From positions 524,442 through 588,441 of the forward strand of contig BLAL01000046.1 in assembly GCA_015698045.1 (NCBI GenBank): a DNA stretch of 64,000 nucleotides, written 5' to 3'. A program made the translations under genes and the position numbers. Under the pieces are notes generated by a model. It made no database searches and was not told the origin of the DNA. It worked only from the letters and a program-made list of their open reading frames with translations. The stretch is from Rhizophagus clarus. Its lineage: Eukaryota; Glomeromycota; Glomeromycetes; Glomerales; Glomeraceae. Each line of letters starts with the position of its first letter. The stretch's first letter is position 1. Of this stretch, positions 1-11,084 are shown one piece after another.

Positions 1-250
1 TATATATCTATGATATAAAAAATTTGGGTTAAGGAATAATGATAATCATCTATCCATTGATCATCTTTTATGGCAAAATTTTACGAAAATACATTTCTGG
101 ACAATTTCAGGACAAATTCCTAATATCCCGAAAATGCAGTGTTTTCGGAACAGTTTCTGGACACACAGTGTCCAGAATTTCTGGACAATTATTTAGACAA
201 TGTTTCTGGACATTTTCTGGACATTATCCGGACACATATTTTTTATAGGG
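1..250. mobile_element. Right end of a TIR element with TCTGGACA repeats (left part outside window)
   Basis: This stretch holds about seven copies of TCTGGACA or its complement and stops at TTTTTTATAGGG (end at 250). The same terminal motif in other orientation or spelling bounds the elements at 27381-28680, 33389-39961 and probably 57843-58632. The TCTGGACA subterminal repeat is shared with the 57.8-58.6 kb element, so the two are probably the same family. No transposase is visible. The left end lies outside the window, so the target duplication cannot be tested. Confidence 0.5.
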
Positions 251-1189
251 CAAAAATTTTGAAAGTTCTCTGCCTGTGCATTTTAAATCTCACAATATGA
301 CACTTTAACTAATTTATTGTCTGCTTTTGAACTTAAACTTTAAGTACCAGATCATTTTACTACCCAATTCTAACTGTAATCACGATAATACTTCTCTTGT
401 GAATATTTAGCATAGTAGATCATTATATCACAAACTAGTATTCTGATAATTTAATCATCTTATCAATGATTTTAAAATAAAATTAATGTAGGTCAGGAAT
501 ATAACGCTGAAAGGTTGTTAACGAGGATAGTTTCGATAATAACGGAGTTATTCGCATTATAGGCTCAAGTTAGGAAGTTAAGTGGAAATCATATATCGAG
601 TCGTATTTTAATATATAGATTTCTAGTAGTTAGTATTTAATCGTATTCTACTGTAGTAAAGGCTTCTGCTGAACAGTAAATTTTACGTAAATTAGTTGCT
701 TTGCTTATTTGAAATATTATTGATTTACTTGTTAAAGCTATTTAGATACATGTATATTAAAAATTATTTTATTACAGTGTCAATTTTTGACACGTGATAA
801 ATTTTCAGATATGAACGATTGATAATTTTGAGTTTACCAGATTTTCATCAAAGGCTCAAGCATAACATTTAATACTACCTTTAAGTTTAAATAAAATAAA
901 ATAAAATAAAAAGAACAAATATTAATATACTCAAATGTTTTCATTCAAGTAATCCAATTTAATTACTTTCATCTATATCAAAAATGTTTGATTAATTTAA
1001 TTAAAATTTAATAGGTCAGTATAAAGTAAATACCTTTGAAATTAATGTCAAGTTTGGTAAATCCATTTTTAGAGATTCTATAGAATAAAGAAATTAACCG
1101 TACGTTAAAACATTGTAAATCGATATAAATTATTATAGTTCTATATATATATATATATATATTCCCTGAATATTCTTTTTAATTATTAT
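251..1189. other. Intergenic, no gene seen
   Basis: AT-rich sequence with a short AAAAT run near 890-910 and an AT dinucleotide run at 1145-1160. No coding stretch, RNA gene or terminal repeat was found on either strand. Confidence 0.6.
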
Positions 1190-2152
1190 CTGCATTTTTG
1201 GTTCTGGAAGATTTTTAAAATCTAAAAGTCTACTAATGTAAATTGCTTGCGGATGTGTTTTATATGAGAGAGCATTAGCGGATGATAATGGTGATTGAGC
1301 TGTTGAAGGTAATGACTTTTGGTTGATTTCATCTGCTTCTATGATTTGTTTCCAGATTGCGTAATCTTTTCCATAATAATATCTATTTCAACAATCCTTA
1401 TATAAGCCGTTAAATAAGTCACGTAACTTAGCTGCTTTAGGTCGTTTTGAAGGGTTTGCATCCAAACATTGATTAATAATATCAAGAATTAATTGAGGAA
1501 TTTTATAATTAGACTTTGGCCTCAACCCATTACAAATTTTGATGACCAAGAATCCATCATGAGCCATATCATGATAAGGGGACTTAACATTTGCTGGTTG
1601 ACATAGTCCCAAATCAGTAACAAAAGCAACAGCATCATTACTTAATAAATTTCCACAATGAATATCATGATGAATAAATCCACTATTATGAATAACTTTT
1701 TTAATAGCATATGAAATACCATATAACATAAACAATTTATTCCTCCAGTTTAATGAATTAAAATTAACATTTAAAAATTGCCTTAAGCTACAATCTTTTA
1801 ATTCCATCACCATCATAAAATTATTTGTCTCCGGATCTTTAGTAATACCATAACAACAAACTAGAAGATGGAGCATTTGCTAAAATATTTGATTCGACCT
1901 TAAAAGAAAAATTGTTAGTTTATACTCATAAAAGTCGATAATACTAAAATTTAAAGAAAATATCATATTCAATCCACTCTATTAACTTCCTATGATATTT
2001 AGCTTCCATTTGTGTTTTTCGAATAAATTCATCAACAAATTCTTCATTCAATATTAGTTTAACAATTAACGATTCTTGTTCCACAGTTGACCGAAAATAG
2101 TTAAATCTTTTATTTGCTCAAATACATCATCACTTAGTTTAATTTCATCCAT
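1190..2152 (-). pseudogene. Decayed tyrosine-kinase-like protein kinase
   Basis: The reading begins MDEIKLSDDVFEQIKDL at 2152, the usual start of this fungal kinase family, then loses frame and continues as a segment ending RKLIEWIEYDIFFKF. The N-lobe (glycine loop and VAIK lysine) is absent. The next piece (1388-1876) holds HHDIHCGNLL, a variant of the catalytic loop, and DLGLC in place of DFG, then jumps from QPANVKSPY straight to HDMAHDGF, so the activation loop, APE motif and helix F are missing. After an in-frame TGA at 1388 the same frame resumes with the family tail (KTHPQAIYISRLLDF near 1220). One frameshift, two internal deletions and one stop make a catalytically dead relic. Family assignment is firm from the motifs; the original exon structure is inferred. 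Confidence 0.8.
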
Positions 2153-3576
2153 TTTAATGAATTATTTGTTGAATAAGAAATATGTTATTAATTTATATGT
2201 AAATTAATAAAAAAAAAAAAAGAGAAAAGAAAAGAAAAAGAACCAACTCCGGCGTGCAGACGTGCGCAATGATTTAAGATCGGCAACAAATCAATGAAAA
2301 GGTTAATTAATAATCTTGAGGTTATACTAATTTTCGCCCAGGATCTGACGTAGAATTAGCTTGGATTCCATGTAATAACGGCGGAAGACATGGGACCGGA
2401 TGATTAAAAATGATTACAATCAAAAAAATTCCAGATGTTGATCAATCGGACCCGGTTCATCAATGTAGTAGGGGGCGAAATTAGTATAACCTAATCGGTT
2501 CTTGGACAGCATCAATCTCGACATTTTATTTAAATTTTCCATAATAAGCGTGATTAATAAATAGGACTGCGAATTAAGGAGAGCTGGGAGTCTATACTTC
2601 ATATGTCATATGATACTAATTTATCGTATTTATCTTGCAGTCTTTGATATTTCATTATAACTTGTTCAAAATAATCATGTTTGTTCTTTATAATGCTAGT
2701 ATTAGCATGAAAAGTAACTGATCGTTATTATTAATGTAAGAAAAAATAAATTATTGATTCTAGAGTATGGTAAAAGAAAATTTTTTTTTATCGATTATTT
2801 TTGTGATAAAAAAATTAAAAATGATCGTTATAAACAAATCATTATTTCCACTTTAATTATTTAATTACTAAATTTTTTTTTAAGAAAAAAGAAATTTATA
2901 TCTTTTTTGGTTTATTTGGCTAAATTATTAAATTAAAACATTAAGAAATCAAATAAAAATAATTTTACTTTCTTATTTAGTTAAACTTATAGGAAGTAAA
3001 TACTTGGGAACGATTTTAGGAACCGTAAAATGATAGAGAAAATAAATAAATTTTATTTAATATTAGAGATAAATCTGACAGCGCGTTTTACGTGGATCTG
3101 GGATTTGTTGAGTAAAACATGTAATAAAAGGATTCGACTCATCTTTCAAGTGGACTTCCAAGTTTTTAATTGATTTGTTTGTTCTAGCCAGTCCTTCTAT
3201 TATTATTATCACCATCTAAGTTGCATTGAACAAATTCAAGTTCTGAAAAGCAATGTTTAAATCCTGGAATAAGGTGTATTTTATTAAAATCGAATTTACC
3301 TGGTATACAGTATAAAGATGTGTAATTCTCATGTTTTCATAAATAAAAAGAATTATTCATTTAAAATAAAATGTACAGCATCAATAGTAAATAAATATTG
3401 AATTTATCGTCCAGATTATTACCATAAAATTTAAATGCTACAAAAGCTTAAATAATTAAGTAAAGGTTTTTTGATATGGAGTTGTTAAAACACAGATATT
3501 TTTATTTCTCATATTATTTTTTGACTCTTCTGATAAATGTGAAATAATCACTTTTAATAGAATAAATCTCATATTT
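2153..3576. other. Intergenic, no gene seen
   Basis: Contains a purine-rich A/G run at 2205-2240 and a GC-richer patch near 2240-2400 with only a short open stretch on the minus strand (2420-2602) that I do not recognise. I see no supported gene or repeat. Confidence 0.5.
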
Positions 3577-3732
3577 TCATCCTTTAAATATTTCCAAGGC
3601 TTTCTCATAAAATTGGAATGATATAACTTTGAACCAGTTTTTATTAATTAAATGACATGAAAAAAGTTCAGTTCCATTATTTTTTAATTTTTCAAATATC
3701 AGATAAAGTATATCCTCATTAAGGTTTGACAT
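3577..3732 (-). pseudogene. F-box domain fragment (51 codons)
   Basis: Starting at the ATG at 3732, the peptide reads MSNLNEDILYLIFEKLKNN followed by an LFSCHLINKNWFKVI segment. This matches the pattern of an F-box (L/P-x-DIL..IF..L, then SC..VNK.W) that recruits Skp1 in SCF ubiquitin ligases. Proteins of this type in Glomeromycotina continue for several hundred residues with leucine-rich repeats; here the frame stops 51 codons in and nothing related follows downstream. I therefore call it a truncated copy. A longer in-frame start at 3810 adds unrelated residues and is less likely. Confidence 0.6.
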
Positions 3733-4852
3733 CTTGAAAAAAAAAGGAGCATTATTAATACTTTTTCTTCTATTAAAAAATACATATACGCCTTTTTGAC
3801 ATAAAAGCAATTAATATACTAATGACGGGAACCGTTAGAAGAACCGAAGCGGGCTTCACGGCTTTGAATTTCTCACAAATTTTAATGCAAGTGTTATGTC
3901 TTTTTATTATAATTAATTATTCACAAATGAAATAAGTAAGATAATATATGAATAGAATTAAATGCACATTAGATATTATCTTAATATCGCCTTCCTATCT
4001 TACCCTAAATGATATGTTTTAAAACAAAGTACATGGTATAATTTCTACCGGGTATAATTCCATGCCGACCAATAATTGATCACGTGTACGACATTGCATG
4101 CTATACATGCAGATCAGTATTGAACGTAAAATGTCCTCCGCTCCGCTTCGGGCAATTAGGAAGATGACTAAACAAATGATATTGAATATATATAGTAAGG
4201 ATAAACTGGGATATAGGGTGAGATGATCATCATATTTAAGATATGATTATGAGTTCCAGCTGGAAATTAAAGATTCAATATTTTATTATTGTCATTATTA
4301 AATTTTTCCCGTTAAAAAATTATTCTCAAATTGATCATTAATTACTATTTGAGCGATTCTAAGTTATGTCACGTTATTTTATAGTTGACATTTCCTTTAT
4401 GTGATCCTGCTTTACTTACGATTGCTATATATGAAATGAAAGTTGATGAATAATTATATAATTCACACAATTTAAGTAATCATTCTAAATTGATTAAATA
4501 GAAATATTTGAAAGTTTTTTTGTATTATTGAGAACATACTTTAGGATACTATTTTTGTTGAAAAGAAAGATTAATTTAGGACAAATGACGAAAACTTTAT
4601 TTTTTTATTAAAAATATTAGGTAGAAAAAACGAAGGATATAATTCATAGTTAGAAATTCATATATAAAAGTTCATTGAATATTTATGTAAGAATTACAGA
4701 TAAAGTAATTATATAAAAAATAAACAATCAATATAAGCTAAGCCAATTAAACTACTTGAGTATATTTTACAAATAAAATAAAGTGTATAATCAAAAAAGT
4801 ACTTACCTTATTGTAAGCTCAAAGTGATCTCACACATTTGTGATAACAAAAA
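3733..4852. other. Intergenic, no gene seen
   Basis: AT-rich sequence without a convincing coding stretch or terminal repeats. It ends at the TSD of the hAT-like MITE. Confidence 0.5.
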
Positions 4853-5439
4853 TAGTGTTCGGATCTGTGACCGGGTCCAACCGGTTGAACCCGGATAAAA
4901 AAAATTATTTTTAAATTAGGTTTCTTATTAAATTTTCGTCCAGTAAAGGATTGAAATTAATTCCTGAAATGAGAATCGATTTGGAGTCAACTAACAGTGA
5001 CTCATAAGCTGCTTATATTATAAAAATAGGGGCGTCTAAAGCAGAGAAGAATCACGTGATCATAGTAAAATATTTGTCATCTGGAATTACACCCTTTACT
5101 TTCTCATTTCAGCAAATTTAGTTCTCCAAACAATGAAAATCGCTAAAAAGGTTAAATTATGTTCGATTTTGGTAATAATATTGTCGAGATGAATGATTTT
5201 ATCCTGATTTTGTTAAACTGCGAATTTTTTTGCGACAAAAAATATTGCGGTATGAAATAAATGGTACAGTAACAAATACAAATCAAAATTCAGAATGATA
5301 AGATTTATATCATATCTTCCAGATTTCAGATTCTATCTGGATATATCCAGATTTTTATCTGAGGCAGATTATCCGGATAAAATCCAGATAATTTTTTTAA
5401 TTTATCCAGATAACGGTTTCTATCCGGATCCAAACACTA
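4853..5439. mobile_element. hAT-like MITE with 8-bp target duplication
   Basis: The ends are imperfect inverted repeats (TAGTGTTCGGATC on the left; the right end reads TAGTGTTTGGATC on the other strand). They are flanked by the perfect 8-bp direct repeat AACAAAAA at 4845-4852 and 5440-5447. An 8-bp TSD and a terminal (C/T)AGTG are typical of hAT elements. Internally there are repeated ATCCAGAT/ATCTGGAT and ACCGGGT motifs but no transposase, so it is non-autonomous. Confidence 0.8.
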
Positions 5440-6541
5440 AACAAAAAGTCCGTCACTAATAAAAAAATAGTGATATGGTAATCATGTTTAAACACAAGTT
5501 TGTGCTCTTTGGACAGTGACAAATTACGTGATCCTATAAAAATTTATGTGTATAATATTATAAATTGAGAAATTTATACTGAGAATTCTTATCGTGCATT
5601 AAAAACTATTATAGGTACTATACAAGTATAGTATCATCACACAAGGGTAAAATATTAATAACAAGTCATTTATATTTAAGTATAATAAAATTTATGGGCT
5701 CTCAATAATAGAATAATAATTCATTATTACAATAAATAAAAGGTCCTGTTAATAACTCTTTTTAGTTAAGAAAAATTTGAAGTTTGGCGTAAATTTTATC
5801 ACATAATTTCCCAAATTTCATTCATTTTCCTTTGCATTTAAATTTTCTAGAATAGTAATTATACACTAAATTTGGTTATTTTTCTATCCGAAATTTGACC
5901 AATCTTTATTATGTATTTTGTTGGGGCGGGGTAAATTTAATACGTTGGGGGTGTTTAGTTTAATACTTTCAAATATTCTATGAATCTATGATCAGCATAT
6001 GTTACACGCTTATTAGTCGTTTTTGAATGCAATAAACTTTCAAATAACTCCATTATCTGTGAAACAAGATTATTAATAATTAATATTGATAATCAAATTT
6101 TTGATTATTTTTTACCAAGAATCAAAGATATTCGTTTAAATCTTTAATTTATGTAAAATTAATAATACCATTTATTTATGATGAAATGATGTTCTTGATG
6201 TTATGAATAAAAATAAACTTGATAATTTAATATAATATTCGAATAAGTTAAGTCGTAAAGAATCATTTAAATTACAAACTAAGAAACTTGTAAAATATCT
6301 TACTACTCTAGCCTTAGTGTTTAAATAATTCTAATAAAATGAAATAAAAATGAATATGTCACAATATCATAAATCTAAATTAATTTTTATCAGGTTTAAT
6401 ATCTAAATAATTAAATCAATCAATTAATTAATTTCATATAAAATAGTTTGTAAATTTACTCTTTTTTTACATACGTAACATACCTAATGATTTTATATTA
6501 TCAAATTATATAATCTAAACATTCACTTTCACCAGTTTCAT
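5440..6541. other. Intergenic, 3' flank of the micro-exon kinase gene
   Basis: AT-rich, no supported gene. The segment nearest 6541 would hold the kinase gene's 3' UTR, but no specific signal could be identified. Confidence 0.4.
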
Positions 6542-9500
6542 TCAATTTTCACTTAATTTATCATCAACTAGTATACAATCTAAGCATTCGCTTTCTAGAA
6601 CTTCATTTACTTTTTTACTAGTAAAATCAAGTAAGCGACTTGTATAACATACTTGTGGATGAGATTCAGTAATAAGATTAATGTTTCCAATTGGTGCATT
6701 TATAAATTCCATAAGGTTGCTTTTTAATTCTTCACTAATTTTATCATTATTAGGTCGGAAAATCCAGGTTTCAATAATATTACTTACTTCTTTAGCAGAT
6801 AGCCTTTCTAACGGATCCTCATTCCAACATTTTTTCATCAAATTCACATAACATTGTGGAGTATTTTCAATAATTTTAGGTCGTTCACCTTTACAAATAC
6901 TTATACTGAGTTGAAGATCATGTGCCCTATCATTAAATGGTGGAACTCCAGATGTAAATTCCCACATAATCATAGAAAAACTATATATGTCACTAGCTGG
7001 AGTATATGGTTTGCCCCTCAAAAGTTCAGGTGCCATAAATGGAATAACACCATAAATTTCATATTCTTTTAAAAAATTTGTAGCTTTGCATAATCCTAAA
7101 TCACTAATAAAAACTCTGTTCTCATCATCTTCATCTTTATCCTCATGATTTAGAATATTGCCATCATGGAGATCACAATGAATAAGATTTTTCTCATGTA
7201 TTTTTTCAAGGCCAGAAATAATTTTATATAACATGAATAATCTTTGATTCCAATTATTTTCAATTACGTTTGCTAAATTTCCTCTTAAATTTCCCTTATT
7301 TGCATAATCCATTACTACCATAAAATTCAAAGTATCTGGATTTTTCGTAAATCCATGTAAATTAATAATTCTAATTGATTCTAAACATTTTTCATGACAA
7401 TCCCACTATAAAAAAATTAAAATCGAATATATTAGTATAAATAATTTATAATAAAAATTAAAAACTAAAAATAAATAATAATAATAATTATACTTCATTT
7501 AAAAATTTATCTAAATTTTCATTCAAATTATTTTCATTCAAATTATTGAGACATTTAAGAGCTACTTCCTTCTTTCTACCACTTTTTAACCAAATGGCCT
7601 TGTAAATAATACCAAATCCTCCTTTATCAAGATACTCAACATTTTTAAATTGATTATAAGGAATCCATATTAATCTTTTTTCTTCAATAAATTTATCTAA
7701 AATTACATTTTCACTTTTCCCAAATCTACATAAATATAAATGATTAAAATTTATATTAAAAATTCAAAATTAAAAAAAAGTAATATGATGACATACTCTA
7801 AAATTTAATTAGAAATTTAATAAATTAATAAATATAAATTTTAGTATTGTATAAATGTATCTATAATATATGGTCTACATTTTATAACATACCAACTAAA
7901 GCAATTGATAGTATTTTTAAATAAAGATCAAATTTGGTTAATTAAATTATGAATAGTAAATATTATATGAATATGAATATAATAATAAATAATAACTTAC
8001 AAGAATCTAAAGTGTATTAACAAATAATTTTTTAAATAAAGAAATTAGTTAGTCTATAAAATATGTAATAATAGAATTAAAATAAATTGAATAACTTACT
8101 CCCTATATTACCAAATAATAATTTTTTAAATAAAGAAATTAGTTAGTTTATATAATATGTAATAATAGAATTAAAATAAACTGAATAACTTACTCCCTAT
8201 ATTACCAAATAATTTTTTAAATAAAGAAATTAGTTAGTTTAAATTATATGTATAAATATGCAATAATAGAGTACGACTTACCAACTAAAATAAATTACCA
8301 AATAATTTTTTAAATAAAGAAATTAATTAGTTTAAATTAGATTAAGATATTATATAAATGGGTTAAGTGCTGGGAAAAGGAACCAAATGGTTAAAAAAAT
8401 TTTTTTTCAAATAACAAATGTTTTGAAACAGATGATCAAATTTAAATCTATTTTACTTAAGAACCTTTTATTGAAAAATTTTCAATTTAGTCCCTTTAAT
8501 TTTGTCCCTTTTCCCAATACTCATTCCAAATATGTAATAATAGAATAAATAAATAACTTACTTCCTATATTACCAAATAATTTTTTAAATAAAGAAATTA
8601 GTTAGTTTAAATCATATGTATAAATATGTAATAATAGAATTAAATAAATAGCTTACTCCCTATATTACCAAATAATTTTTTTAGATAAAGAAATTAGTTA
8701 GTTTAAATTATATGTATAAATATGTAATAATAGAATTAAATAAATAACTTACTTCCTATATTACCAAATAAATTTTTTGATAAAGAAAATAGTTAGTTAA
8801 ATTACATGTATAATAGAATTAAATAAATAACTTACTTGCTATATTTCCAAATAATTTTTAAATAAAGAAATTAGTTAGTTTAAATTATAAATATGCAATA
8901 ATAGGGTACAACTTACCAACTAAAATAAATTACCAAATAATTTTTTAAATAAAGAAATTAGATAGTTTAGATTATATGTATAAAAATGTAACAATAGATT
9001 AAATAAATAACTTACTCCCTATTACCAAATAATTTTTAAATAAAGAAACTAGTTAGTTTAAATTATATGTATAAATATGTAATAATAGAGTATGACTTAC
9101 CAACTAAAATAAATTACCAAATAATTTTTTAAATAAAGAAATAAGTTAGTTTAAAATTGTATGTAAATATTATATAAATACAATACGACTTACCATCTAA
9201 AATAAATTACCAAATAATTTTTTAAATAAAGAAATTAGTTAGTTTAAATTATATGTATAAATATATAATAATAGAATTAAATAACATAACTTACAATCTA
9301 AAATAAATTACCAAATAATTTTTTAAATGAAGAAATTAGTTAATTTAAATTATATCAGATATGTAAAGATATGCAAATAATATTAAAGGTTGGAACCGGT
9401 TAAGACGGTTAACTGGTTAATTTAATCAGCCAATTTAATCGGTTAACTTAAGTCGAAGATCATTTCCATATTAGTTAAATTTAAATAATTTAATTCTGGT

Positions 9501-11006
9501 CAAACTTTTAACGCTGGCCAAAATTTAACTAAATTCGGAATTTTTTTTTGATATATTAATTCTGGTCACAACTTAATGACGGCCGAAATTATGTTTCACA
9601 AATGATCATTCTGGCCAAATTTTAATGCCGACCAGAATTAAGTTTTAACCGGTTAAGGTTTTTTGGACCGGTTCCAAACTTTAAATATTATATAAATATG
9701 TAATAATAGATAGAATACGACTTACCATCTAAAATAAATTATTTAAATAAATAAAGAAATTAGTTAGTTTAAATTATATGTATAAATATGTAATAATAGA
9801 GTACAACTTACCATCTAAAATAAATTACCAAATAATTTTTAAATAAAGGAATTAGTTTATAGTTTAAATTATGTAAATATTATAAAATACGTAATAATCG
9901 AATTAAATAAATAACTTACACCCTATATTACCAAATAGTTTTTTAAATAAAGAAATTAGTTAGGTTAAATTATATGTAAATATTATATAAATATGTAATA
10001 ATAAAAATAAATAACTTACACCCTATTATTAAATAATTTTTTATATAAAGAAATTAGTTAGTTTGAATCATATGTAAATGTTATTATGTAATAATAGAAT
10101 ACGATTTACCATCTAAAATAAATTACCAAATGATTTTTTAAATAAAGAAATTAGTTAGTTTAAGTTATATGTATGAATATGTAATAATAGAGTACGACTT
10201 ACCAACTAAAATAAATTACCAATTTTTTAAATAAAGAAATTAGTTAGTTTAAATTATATAAAGATATTATATAAATATGTAATAATAGAATTAAATAAAT
10301 AACTTACTCCCTACATTACCAAATAATTTTTAAATAAAGAAATTAGTTAGTTTAAATTATATGTAAATATTATATAAATATCAATAAATAACAGAAATAT
10401 AGATAACATATAACTTACACCCTGTAATATGTATTATTTGATAATTAATTAGATGCAAATATTATCACAAAAGTATATACTGTAAATTAAATAACACTTA
10501 CAATCTAATCGTGTATTTAAGTAAAGTGTATAATTAGTTGTGAATATTATACACATAATTATTAAATATTATATCTTACCATCTATGATATAATTAATTA
10601 TTAAATAGTTGTTTACACAAAGAATTTAGTTATCTGAATAGTATATCGGTAAATAAAGTAAAAAAATAAATAACTGATAACTTACCAACTATATGATATT
10701 ATCAATTGTTAAAGTTATATTAAATAACAGCAAAACCATTATTATATAAATAATAAAATTATAAGATAGTTTATTAACTTACGAGCTGAATTATTTAAAT
10801 AGTATGTGAATATTACAGTATATAAAGTATAATAATATTAGTTTTAATAATCAAGTTTAGTATATTTTACCTTCAGATTCCTCGACGTTACTTGAGACTA
10901 ATTTATTATATTGGGCAAATTTGTTTAAGAATTTTTGAATAATTCTGACTTTCTATTAAATAATCATGCTATATGCTTTTTTACCTTCACTATTACTATG
11001 ATCCAT
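6542..11006 (-). CDS. Protein kinase gene with an array of candidate 3-nt micro-exons
   Basis: The firm part is two kinase exons: 7494-7725 (glycine loop DKGGFGIIYKA, lysine in VALKC) and 6542-7405 (IHCDLHDGNIL catalytic loop with HCD for HRD, SDLGLC with DLG for DFG, MAPEL, then the family tail with TSRLLDFTSKK). They join across an 88-bp intron (7406-7493) between GAA and TGG. The N-lobe exon has no start and begins one base before a codon boundary. Upstream, at 10871-11006, is an ATG-initiated exon ending EESE plus one base. It has TAA TAG at codons 17-18 unless a 36-nt in-frame intron (GT...AAAG) is removed. Between them lies the 7797-10785 repeat array. Splicing all 27 micro-exons joins the two halves in frame with no stop. 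The kinase calls are strong; the 5' model is inference. Confidence 0.6.
8364..8523. mobile_element. 160-bp MITE inserted in a micro-intron
   Basis: Inverted ends TAAGTGCTGGGAAAAGG and (other strand) TGAGTATTGGGAAAAGG bound a T/A-rich body with no coding capacity. It interrupts one cassette of the array between the islands at 8282 and 8562, enlarging that intron to about 277 bp. No clear target duplication was found. Confidence 0.6.
9383..9684. mobile_element. 302-bp MITE inserted in a micro-intron
   Basis: Inverted ends TTAAAGGTTGGAACCGGT and (other strand) TTAAAGTTTGGAACCGGT. The interior is made of inverted AACCGGTTAA and ATTCTGGCC-type repeats. It interrupts the array between islands 9295 and 9726 without touching any splice-like site. 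Target duplication is unclear in the AT-rich flanks. Confidence 0.65.
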
Positions 11007-11084
11007 TACTATGTAATTATCTCGAGTTACTTTTTAAAAACCGTTTTTTTTTTAGGCACATAATATTTATGCAAAATGCAACTA

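Larger units (their letters stand above)
7797..10785 (-). repeat. Tandem array of intron plus 3-nt micro-exon cassettes
   Basis: About 25 diverged units of roughly 75-110 bp. On the minus strand each reads GTAAGT, AT-rich body, CTAACTAA-like branch sequence, then TAG, three bases, and the next GTAAGT. The three-base islands, in transcript order, are at 10783, 10686, 10580, 10502, 10419, 10308, 10203, 10110, 10020, 9920, 9812, 9726, 9295, 9194, 9101, 9016, 8917, 8836, 8753, 8657, 8562, 8282, 8194, 8100 (left coordinate of each). They are followed by a 6-nt island at 8001-8006, a 3-nt one at 7893-7895 and a single base at 7797. The triplets include GGA, TTG, ATG, GAA, GGT, ATT, CAA and CTC. Two cassette subtypes exist: TTG/ATG with acceptor TTATTTTAG and donor GTAAGTCGTA, and GGA/GAA/GGT with acceptor GGTAATATAG and donor GTAAGTTATT. 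The repeat structure is seen directly; splicing is inferred. Confidence 0.75.

Noticed and set aside
8000-10800. Regularly spaced repeat considered as a CRISPR array
   Set aside because: Repeat plus spacer lengths vary, the spacers are only 3 bp, and the setting is eukaryotic; splice-site geometry explains the spacing.
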